From assembly GCF_002632585.1 (NCBI RefSeq), contig NZ_NIBV01000002.1:1566461-1630460 (forward strand): a stretch of 64,000 nucleotides of DNA, in the 5' to 3' direction. A program made the translations under genes and the position numbers. Below the pieces are notes generated by a model. It had not been told where the DNA came from and searched no databases. It was given only the letters and a program-made list of their open reading frames with translations. Source of the stretch: Xenorhabdus szentirmaii DSM 16338 (GTDB lineage Bacteria > Pseudomonadota > Gammaproteobacteria > Enterobacterales > Enterobacteriaceae). Shown one piece after another: positions 33,701-45,700 of the stretch. Each line of letters starts with the position of its first letter. The first letter of the stretch is position 1.

Positions 33701-36700
33701 CCGGCAATGCCCAATCCATACTTTCATTATTCTGCCAGGCAAATATCACCTGAAATAACGGCGTATGCGCCAATTGACGGGGTGGTTGCACAATGTCTAC
33801 CACCTGTTCAAATGGTAAATCCTGATGCGCCTGTGCTGCCAAGGTGGTTTTCCGAACCTGTGCCAACAATTCCGTCACGGTCAGCTCATTTGATACATCC
33901 AGACGCAATGCCAGTGTATTCACAAAAAATCCAATTAACGCTTCTACCTCCTGACGACTGCGGCCAGCGCTGGGAGTTCCAATGACAATATCTGTCTGGC
34001 CGGACAGACGGGATAACACCACTGCCCAAGCGGTCAACAATGTCATAAATATTGTGGTGCCGTGCTGTTGGCTCAGATGTTTCAATGCCGCGGTCAAGTC
34101 CACATCCAGACTGATCGGTAACCCCTGCCCGATAAATGATTGTTCCAATGGACGGGGCCGATCAGTCGGCAAATCCAACAACACGGGTGCATCAGCCAAC
34201 ACAGTACGCCAATAATCAGACTGTGCCTTAATACGTTCAGTGGAAAACCATTGACGCTGCCAAACTGCATAATCCGGATACTGAATAGTCAACGGAGGTA
34301 AGGGATCATGCTGCCCAGTGAGATAAGCTGCATAAAGTGTGTTCAGTTCCCGTATCAGTATATGGAATGACCACCCGTCAGAGACAATGTGATGCTGTGT
34401 CAGCAAAAACTGATAATCGTCATCCGCAAGCCGGATAAGCATTGCCCGCATCAGTGGGCCACGGTTGAGTTCAAAGGGCTCAGAGGTGGTTTCAGAATAT
34501 AACTGTTCAAGTGTTGCTTCCACATTCGCGTGTTTACGCAAGTCATGTTGAGACAGCGGCATCCCGCAATCTGCCTCCAGCAGCTGCACCTGCGGCTGGC
34601 CGCCAACAGAAATAAACACGGAACGCAAGGCTTCATGCCGTGAAAACAACGTATCCAGTGCTTGCTGCCAAGCGGCTTGATCCAGTGTCCCCCGCAAACG
34701 CAGCGCGATTGAAATGTGGTATGTTTCACTGACACCATCTAGTTGCGCCAAAAACCACAAGCGCTGTTGGGCAAATGACAATGGCAATATTCCCTCACGG
34801 GGAACGGGTTTGATGGCAGGCAACAGACTATTCTGTGTCTTACGCTGAATATCGATCGCCTTCGCCAGTTCAGCCAATAATGGGGTATTGAACAGCACAG
34901 ACAATGGCAATTCAGCACCGAGTCCCGTTATCCGGTTCATAACCCGTACCGCCAGCAACGAATGTCCTCCCAGGGCAAAGAAATTATCGTGCCGACTAAT
35001 GTGTTCAACACCTAACACATCACTCCAAATGGCAGCCAATGCAGTTTCAGTTTCGCCCTGAGGTTCCGCATAAATCTGACGGGCAAAGGCCTGACCGTCT
35101 GGCGCCGGCAGGGCATTGCGATCCAATTTTCCATTCGGGGTCAATGGGAAACTATCCAGGTGCACAAAGGCGGCCGGTACCATATAATCCGGCAACATCG
35201 CACTTAAATGTGCACGCAGATCGCTCGCCAGTGTCTCTTCCGGCTCCGCCACAATATACGCAACCAGTTGTTTTTCCATCCCCTCACCCAGTGCCAGCAC
35301 CACAGAATCACGCACTGACGGGAATTCTCTCAGCCGCGCCTCGATTTCCCCCGGCTCTATCCTGAACCCGCGAATTTTCACCTGTTGGTCATTACGGCCC
35401 AGAAACTCCAAATTGCCATCGGGCAGATAACGTGCCATGTCTCCGGTGCGATACATGCGGGCATCCGGTTTGTCACTGAACGGATCGATAAAGAAACGTT
35501 CAGCGGTTAATTCAGGACGGTTCAAATACCCCCGAGCGACCCCGTCTCCTCCTATATAGATCTCGCCTGCCATGCCCAATGGTACAGGTTGAGCATGATC
35601 ATCCAGCAAATAAATCCGTGTATTTGTCGTCGGGCGACCAATAGAAACCATTCTCCCCTGATAGTCTGGCGGACAACGCCAACTCGTCGCACATACCGTC
35701 GCTTCGGTTGGACCATAATCATTGAACAGCATAACCTGTCCGTGCAGCCCCTTAAGCAGTGCCGCACTGGGCGATTCCCCTGCCAGTATTAAAGTCAGTT
35801 TTACCGTCAGTGGAGGAAAATCGGAAATGCCCTGTAGCAGGGAGGGTGTCAAGCAAGCATAAGTGACCGCGTTTTCTTCCAGATATTGCCAAAGGCGAAG
35901 CGGGGCCTGACGAACCTCATCGCCCGGGATAACCAAACACGCGCCACTACTTAACGCTGCCATGATTTCCGATACACTGGCATCAAACCCCAATGATGCA
36001 AACTGCAATACCCTGCTGGTTTCATCAACATTAAACCGGTTGATTTGGGCGAAAGCCAAATTCACGACGTTTTGATGTGTCACCATCACCCCTTTCGGAA
36101 CGCCGGTTGAACCCGAAGTATAGATGACATACGCCATATGCCCTGATGTTAATTCAGCGACTTGAGGATTGTTGCCCGGCTGCTCAGGCAAAATATTCGG
36201 GTCAAATACCGTTCTTCCTGCCAATGCCTGTTCACCCAATGCCATGAGTCCAACTTTATCCGCCAGCACAAAAACGGGGTCGGCATCCATCACACTCTGC
36301 CCCAGGCGCTCGCTGGAATAAGCCGGGTCCAGTGGCACATACACCCCACCGGCTTTCAGAACCGCCAGCACCCCCACTATCATGGCGGGTGATCGTGATA
36401 CACAAAGCACAACCCGCTGCTCCGGAACAATACCTGACACAATGAGTTGATGTGCCAATCGGTTAGCCCGGGCATTCAGTTCCGCATAACTGAGGTGTTG
36501 GTGCTCATACACCAAGGCCGTGGCTTCTGGTGTCTTGTTCACCTGTTGTTCGAATAACTGATGAATACACATTTCCGTCGGATAGGCGGCTTCTGTCTCA
36601 TTCCACGTTGCCAACAGCAACCTGCGCTCTGTTTCCGGCAGAATTTCCAGTTCCTTGACCGGCATGTCCGGCGTACTCTCCAGCGCTTCAGTCAGGCTTT

Positions 36701-39700
36701 CCAATGCCTGCTGCATATAGCCACAAATCCGTTCCGGCTCAAACGGCCGGGCTATCTGAACGGTCAGGCCCAACGATTCACCAAAATCCTCTACCGATAA
36801 CGCCAGCGGATAGTTCGTTCGTTCCTGCGCCCCCAAAAATTCAATCCCTTTTATCAGTTCATTCGATGTGATTGGCAAAGCATTATGCCGATAATTCAGT
36901 AACGCATTAAAAAGAGGCATGTTCCCCTGCACATGACTGCATCGCTGGGCCAATGCCAGTGACGCGTGTTCATGGGCGAGTAATTCGGCCAGCCTGACAT
37001 GAGCAATTTGCGTGCTGTCCCTGACTGAAGTGTCATCCATATCCAGCCGCAATGGCAAGGTATTGATAAACAGGCCCATGCCGTTATCAGCGCCCTCTCC
37101 CGCTGCCATGCGCCCGAACAGCACGGTACCGAACACCACTTTTCCCTGTCCACTGGTGCGCGACAGTACCTGTGCCCAGGCCAGATGGCACAACGCGGCC
37201 AGACTGACGCCCAGACTCTTGGCCTGCCTGCGCAGGCGTGCATTCAACGCAGGTGGCAGCATCTGGTGAAAATCAGTGACCTGTGAACCATCGCGATGTA
37301 CCTCCGTCAAACCGAACGGCAGGGTGGGTTCTTCTACATCCCCCAACATCTTGGAAAAGAAACGGATATGCCCTGCTTCACTGATGCCCAAACGTGCCTG
37401 TGCCACTGAATTACGGAATGGCACCGGTACCGGCAGGCTGGCTTCCTGTCCATTCAGGCAGGCCTGAACTTCACGGTGCATGATATCCATCGTTGTATGA
37501 TCACCAATCAGGTGATGCAACAGTTGCAGGACAATCCAGCGGCCATCCTCCTCTTGTGCCACAACAAAACGCAATAACGGGGGCTGACTGAGATCAAGGC
37601 GGTAATGGCGGGGATTAAAGCGCCGGGCCAATTGCTCATGGACAGGCCCGTCCGCCGGATCTAAGTTCAACTCCAGCACCGATAAGGAAGCCTGACGCCA
37701 GACGACCTGCACCGGCACAGAGAGTTCCTGCCAGAGAAAGGCAGTACGCAAAATATCGTGCCGGTTGACCACTTGTTGCACGGCTGCTAAATAGCGATCC
37801 AACAACGCCCGTTCCGCAAATGCCATTTGTGCCATCAGCAGATACGGATCGCCTTCATGGGCCAATAAATGGTGGAACAAAATCCCGTCCTGCAAAGGGG
37901 ACAACGGGTAAATGTCCTGAATATTCATTATGCCATCCGGCACTTGCCCGGCAATGAGGTCAATATCTGCCTGAGTCAAATCCACCAGCGGCAACATTGC
38001 GGGCGTAATCACGGTGACATCAGGGGTAATCATATTGGCGGGTATCAGGGCCGCCTGATGCTGCCCCAGTGTTTGTGCCAGCGTTGACAGCACCGGTGAC
38101 TGGAACAAATCCCGGATTGCCAGTGTCACTCCCCGTTGACGCAGGCGTTCAATCATCCGCACCGCCATCAAGGAATGGCCCCCCAGGGTAAAGAAATTAT
38201 CGTGTCGGCTGATCTGCGCCATGCCCAGCAATTCGCTCCAAATAGCGGCCAATACCGCTTCTGTTTCACCTTGAGGCGCTGCATAAACTTGACGGGAAAA
38301 AGCCTCACTGTCTGGCATCGGCAGGGCACGGCGATCCAATTTTCCATTCGGAGTCAACGGGAAACTATCCAGGCGCACAAAGGCAGCCGGTACCATATAA
38401 TCCGGCAAAATTGCATTCAAGTACGTGTGCAGGGTATTTGCCAATTCTTCATTGGCTTTCTCGATAGCATGGGTTTCTTCGGCAATATTAGCTTCTGCGA
38501 CGACATTAGCTTCTGTGACAATATAAGCCACCAACCGTTTTTCCTGCCCATCTCCCAACACCCGCACTGTGGCTTCACGCACTGCCGGATGTGCTGCCAA
38601 TCGAACCTCGATTTCTCCCAGTTCAATGCGGAAGCCACGGATTTTCACCTGCTGGTCATTGCGGCCCAGAAACTCCAGATTGCCGTCGGGCAGATAACGC
38701 GCCAGATCACCGCTGCGGTACATACGCGCACCCGGTTTATCACTGAAGGGATCGGCCAAGAAACGTTCAGCCGTTAATTCAGGACGATTGAAATAACCGC
38801 AGGCAACACCATCGCCCCCAATATACAGTTCCCCTACCGATCCCAGCGGCACTGGTTGCTGCGCCGAATTCAGCAGATAAACCCGTGTATTGGCAATGGG
38901 GCGCCCAATCGGAATGTTGGTTGCTTCCTGTCCAACGGACTGAATCGCATAGGTGGTCGTAAAGGTCGTGCCTTCTGTCGGGCCATAACCATTCAAGAGC
39001 TGTTGGGGAGGATTCGCCTTCAATACCTCACGAATAACATGGGGATCAAGGGCATCGCCCCCGACAATCAGGCACTTGATCTGCGGCAGCACCGGTGACA
39101 ATGTCACGGCCAACTGATTGAACAAGCCGACAGTCAGCCACATCACCGTGACACCATGAGTTTGTAACGCGTGTACTAATTCCGCCGGAGTCAATAAAGT
39201 ATTTCGGTCAATAAGGACCACTGCCCCGCCGTTGAGTAACGGAGCCCAAATTTCAAATGTACTGGCATCAAACGCCGGATTTGCCATAAAAGCGACCCGA
39301 TCATCCGGCCCAATGTCTGCATAACCATTATTGATGACCAATCGGCTCACGGCACGATGTGGCACCTGAACGCCTTTGGGGGTTCCGCTTGAGCCGGAGG
39401 TGTACATGATATAAGCACAGTCGGCACCAGAGCGCGGCACGTCTGGGTTAATGCCGCTTTGCGCGCTGTTTGCCTCATCTTCATTTGTCAGGCAAAGCAG
39501 CGGTACGCCCAGTTCCGCCGGAATATCTGCCTGTTTATCCGTGATCAGCAAGCAGGCAGCACAATCCCTGATTAATCCCTGTTTCCGCTCATCCGGCAAA
39601 CCGGAGTCAATCGGGACATAAACGCCGCCGGCTTTCAGCACCGCCAATTGCGCCACGACCAGCGCCACTGAACGCTCGAATTGCAGTGCCACATGCTGGC

Positions 39701-42700
39701 CCACACCAATGCCCTGTTCGATAAGCTGATAAGCCAACCGGTTGGCACGGGTATTCAGCTCGGTATAACTGAGGATATCCCCTTCATGTACCAACGCAGT
39801 CGCATTCGGGTTTTGCTCTGCCTGCCGTTCGAATAACTGATGGATGCACATTTCCACCGGATAAGTGGCTTCTGTCTCGTTCCACGTTGCCAACAACAGC
39901 CTGCGCTCTGTTTCCGGCAGAACTTCCAGTTCCTTGACCGGCATGTCCGTCGCACGCTCCAGCGCTTCCGCCACGCTTTCCAATGTCTGCTGCATATAGC
40001 CACAGATCCGTTCCGGCTCAAACGGCCGGGCTATCTGGACGGTCAGGCCCAACGATTCACCAAAATCCTCTACTGATAGCACCAGCGGATAATTCGTCCG
40101 TTCCTGTGCGCCCAAAAGTTCAATGCCCTCGATCAACGGCTCCGACGTGACTGATACATCATTATGCCGATAATTCAGCAGGGCACTAAAAAGCGGAATA
40201 TGACTGTCAACACCGCTGCATTTCTGGGCCAATGCCAGTGACGCATGTTCATTCACCAATAATTCGGCCAATCTGGTATGGGCAATCTGCGCACTGTTCC
40301 GTACTGAGGTATCATCCATATCCAGCCGCAACGGCAAGGTATTGATAAACAGGCCCATGCCGTTATCAGCGCCCTCTCCCACAGCCATGCGCCCGAACAG
40401 CACGGTGCCGAACACCACTTTTTCCTGTCCACTGGTGCGCGACAGTACCTGTGCCCAGGCCAGATGGCACAATGCCGCCAGACTGACGCCCAGACTCTTG
40501 GCCTGCCTGCGCAGGCGTGCATTCAGTGCAGACGGCAGCATCTGGTGAAATTCAGTGACCTGTGAACCATCGCGATACACCTCCGTCAAACCGAACGGCA
40601 GGGTGGGTTCTTCTACATCCCCCAACATCTTGGAAAAGAAGCGGGTATGCTCTGCTTCACTGATGCCCAAACGTGCCTGTGCCACCAAATTGCGGTATGG
40701 CACCGGCGCCGGTAGGTCGGCCTCCTGTCCGGCCAGATAGGCCTGAACTTCACGGTGCATGATTTCCAGTGTCGTGTGATCACCAATCAGGTGATGCAAC
40801 AGTTGCAGGACAATCCAGCGGCCATCCTCCTCTTGTGCCACAACAAAACGCAATAACGGGGCCTGACTGAGATCAAGGCGGTAATGGCGGGGATTAAAGC
40901 GCCGGGCCAATTGCTCGCGGACAGGCCCGTCCGTCGGATCTAAGTTCAACTCCAGCACCGATAAGGAAGCCTGACGCCAGACGACCTGCACCGGCACAGA
41001 GAGTTCCTGCCAGAGAAAGGCAGTGCGCAAAATATCGTGCCGGTTGACCACCTGTTGCACGGCTGCTAAATAGCGATCCAACAACGCCCGTTCCGCAAAC
41101 ACCATTTGTGCCATCAGCAGATACGGATCGCCTTCATGGGCCAATAAATGGTGGAACAAAATCCCGTCCTGCAAAGGGGACAACGGGTAAATGTCCTGAA
41201 TATTCATTATGCCATCCGGCACTTGCCCGACAATGTGGTCTATATCCGCCTGGGCCAAATCCGCCAGCGGCAGCATCGCGGGCGTAATCACAGTGCTTTC
41301 GGGGGTAATCATATTGGCGGGTATCAGGGCCGCCTGATGCTGTCCCAGTGTTTGTGCCAGCGTTGACAGCACCGGAGACTGGAATAAATCCCGGATAGCC
41401 AGTGTCAACCCCTGCTGGCGCAGGCGTTCAATCATTTGCACCACCAACAGGGAATGGCCCCCCAGGGCAAAGAAATTATCATGTCGGCTGATGCGTTCAA
41501 TACCCAATACTTCACGCCAAGCAGCAGCCAGCACGGTTTCGGTTTCACCTTGTGGCAACTCATAATGCTGACGGGCAAACGCTTCAGTGCCTGGTTCAGG
41601 CAGTGAGCGATGATCGAGTTTGCCATTCGGCGTGAGCGGGAAGGCCTCTAAACATACAAAGGCTGACGGGATCATATAATCCGGCAAAATAGAGTTTAAG
41701 TGGGTACGCAGATTGTTCGCCAATTCCTTGTCCGCATTTGTGACAACATAAGCCACCAGCCGTTTATCTGACGCCTCCCCCCGAACCAATACCGCCGCCT
41801 CACGCACGGCCGGGTATTCCCTCAGCCGGGCTTCAATTTCCCCCAGTTCAATGCGGAAGCCACGGATTTTTACCTGATGGTCATTGCGCCCCAGAAACTC
41901 CAGATTGCCGTCGGGCAGATAACGGGCCAAATCCCCGGTGCGGTACATCCGTGCCCCCGGCTCATTGCTGAATGGGTCAACAAGAAAACGTTCAGCCGTC
42001 AGTTCAGGGCGGTTCAGATACCCACGCGCGACACCAGCACCCCCAATATACAGTTCCCCCATCGCCCCCAGCGGCACTGGCTGTCTTTCCGCATCCAACA
42101 GATAAACCCATGCATTGTTGATAGGACGCCCGATAGGAAGTTTGTCGGTTTCTGAATAAGTTGACGGGCAGCGCCAAACCGTGGCACAGACCGTTGCTTC
42201 GGTTGGGCCATAAGCATTGAACAGTGAAACCTGACGACTCAAGGCCTGAACGAGTGTCGGATTGGGCGTCTCTCCCGCCAATATCAAGGTCAGTTTTATC
42301 GTGAGGGCGGGTAATTCGGAAATGCCCCGCAACAGGGAAGGCGTCAGGCAAGCGTGCGTCACTGCATTCGTTTCCAAATATTGCCAAAGGCCACGCGGGT
42401 CCTGACGCACCGTCTCGTTTGGAATAACCAGACAGGCACCGCATCCCAATGCCATCATGATGTCCCAGGCACTGGCATCAAACCCCAATGAAGCAAACTG
42501 CAATACCTTGCTGGTGTTATCAAGATTAAACCGGTTGATTTGGAATAGCGCCAGATTCACCCAGCTTTGATGCTCAACCATCACCCCTTTAGGTATTCCT
42601 GTTGAACCGGAAGTATAAATGACGTAGGCCAAATGCCGTGATGTCAATCCGGATATCCGAGGATTGCTGTCCGGCTGCGCAGGCACAATATTCGGATCAA

Positions 42701-45700
42701 CCACCGTCCGCCCTGTCAGGACCGATTCACCCAATGCGGTAATTCCAAGATTATCTGCCAATACAAGCACCGGATCGGCATCCGTCAGATTCTGTGCCAG
42801 ACGTTCGCCTGAGTAAGTCGGGTCCAGAGGGACATAGGCCCCGCCGGCTTTTAATACTGCCAATAACCCCACTACCATCGCCGGTGATTTTGAGACACAA
42901 ATCACCACCCGCTGATCCGGCCCGACCCCCAAGGCAATCAACTGATGAGCCAGCCGATTGGCACGGGTATTCAATTCTGCATAACTGAGGTGCTGGTCTT
43001 CATAAACCAATGCAATAGCTTCCGGCGTATCCTCTGCTTGTCGCTCAAGGAACTGATGAATACACATTTCTGTCGGGTAGTCAGTTTCCGTCCCATTCCA
43101 GCTTTCCAGCAATAACCGGCGCTCTGATGGAGGCAGGACATCGATATTTCTCAGTGGCAGACCGGGCGTCGCTGCCATTTGTTGCAACGCCTGATACAGG
43201 CAACCGAGATGGCGTTCAATTGTTGTGTGATCAAACAAGGCCGAGGCATAATTCAGCATCCCGACAACCCGGTCACCATCCTCAGACAGAGTCAGTTCAA
43301 GGTCAAACTTGGCAATATCCGGTGTTTGATCAACCTGTGATACTTCAAGTCCCGGCAATTTCCACTCCGAACGTTCATTGTTCTGCCAGGCAAACATCAC
43401 CTGAAACAGCGGGGTATGTGCCAGCTGACGTGGTGGCTGCACAATTTCCACTACCTGTTCAAACGGCAGATCCTGATGTGCCTGTGCCGCCAACGCAGTT
43501 TTCCGGACTTGTGCCAGAAATTCTGTCACGGTCAGTTCACCTGAGACATCCAGACGCAATGCCAGCGTATTCACAAAGAAGCCAATCAAGGGTTCAATTT
43601 CCTGACGGCTGCGGCCTGCACTCGGGGTACCGATAACAATATCCGTCTGACCGGAAAGGCGAGATAACACCAGTGACCAGGCAGAGAGCAAGGTCATAAA
43701 TAACGTAACCCCGTGTTGTGCGCTCAACTGTTTCAGGGCCGCGGTGAGTTCCGCATCCAGAGTGATCGGTATCATTTTTCCGGCAAGGGATTGCTCCGCC
43801 GGACGAGGGCGATCGGTCGGCAAATCCAGCAGTACCGGGACATCCACCATCACCGTCCGCCAATAGTCCGATTGCACCTGCATGTGCTCAACAGAAAGCC
43901 ACTGATGTTGCCAGGCAGCATAATCCGGATATTGAATCGCCAGTGGCGGTAAAGGATCGGGATCTCCGGATCGGTACGCCATATAGAGGGCATTCAACTC
44001 CCGCGCCAGCACATTCAATGACCAGCCATCGGATACAATATGGTGCTGGGTCAGCAAAAAATGGTAGTCATTATCCGACAACCGGATAAGCATTGCCCGG
44101 ATGAGCGGGCCACGGCTGAGTTCAAAAGGTTCAGATGCAGCCTCTGTGCATAGCTGGTCAAATACCGTTTTGGCATCCGGCTCCCCACGCAAGTCATGCA
44201 GGAACAACGGCAATGTTGCATCAGCCGGCAGCAGCCGGATCTGCGGCTGGCCGTCAACAGAAATAAACACGGAACGCAGGGCTTCATGACGGGCAAACAA
44301 GGTATCCAGTGCTTGCTGAAAAGCCGTAATATTAAGCTGACCACGCAAGCGTAATGCGATGGGGATATGGTAAGTTTCACTCAATCCCTCAAACTGAGTC
44401 AGTAACCACAGGCGCTGTTGCGCAAATGACAATGGTAATAACCCTTCACGGGGCACCGCCGTTATGGTCGGTAACGCGTTGTTCTGTTGTGCATCAATCC
44501 AATGCTGGATTTTTTCTGCCAAGGCAGCCAAGGATGGTGTATTAAACAGTGCCGACAGCGGCAATTCAGCGCCCAGCCTTGTTATCCGGTTCATTAGCCT
44601 CACCGCCATCAGGGAATGGCCGCCCAGGGTAAAGAAGTTATCATGCCGGCTGATCTGCTCAATGCCCAGTAATTCACACCAAATTGCCGCCAGCATGGTT
44701 TCTGTCTCCCCTTGTGGGGATTCATAATGCTGACGGGCAAATGCGTTACTGTCCGGCTCAGGCAATGAGCGATGATCCAGTTTACCGTTCGGCGTTAACG
44801 GGAAAGATGCCAGACGCACAAACGCCGCGGGGATCATATAATCCGGCAGAACATGGCTCAAATGTGCACGCAGGTGATTCGTCAATTCTGCATCTGCCTC
44901 CACACCTTCCGCCACAACATACGCCACCAATCTCTTGTCCTGCTCTTCTCCTTGTGCCAGCACCACTGCATCACGCACCGATGCATGCTCTCTCAATCGT
45001 GCTTCAATTTCCCCAGGTTCAATGCGGAAACCACGAATTTTCACCTGCTGATCGTTACGTCCCAGAAATTCCAGACTGCCGTCCGGCAGGTAACGGCCTA
45101 AATCACCGGTCCGGTACATCCGCGCTGCCGGCTTATCACTAAACGGGTCAACAAGAAAACGTTCCGCCGTCAGTTCAGGGCGGTTCAAATACCCCCGTGC
45201 CACACCTGCCCCGCCCACATATAATTCACCCACCGCACCCAACGGCACGGGCTGGCCATCATCACCCAGCAAATACAATGTTAAATCCGGAATGCGCTGT
45301 CCGATAGGGCTGGTTATCTGCTCCACATCCTGTTGATTCAGCTCCCGGTAAGTCACATGTACCGTCGTCTCGGTGATGCCGTACATATTGACCAACTGGG
45401 GTGACGTCTCACCGCGCAAGCGGTACCACGGCTGCAATATGCCGGGATCAAGCGCTTCTCCGCCAAAAATGACGTAACGCAGCTGATCCGGCAATGGATT
45501 GCTGACATAACTGGCAATAAACGCTTTAAACGCACTCGGTGTCTGATTCAACACGGTAATCCCATGCCGGCACACAAATTGGTGGAACGCCTGTGGTGAA
45601 CGGGCTGTTTCATGTGGGACCAACACCAATTTAGCACCGTAGCGTAACGCACCCCATAATTCCCATACCGAGAAATCAAAAGAGAGGGAATGAAACAAAC

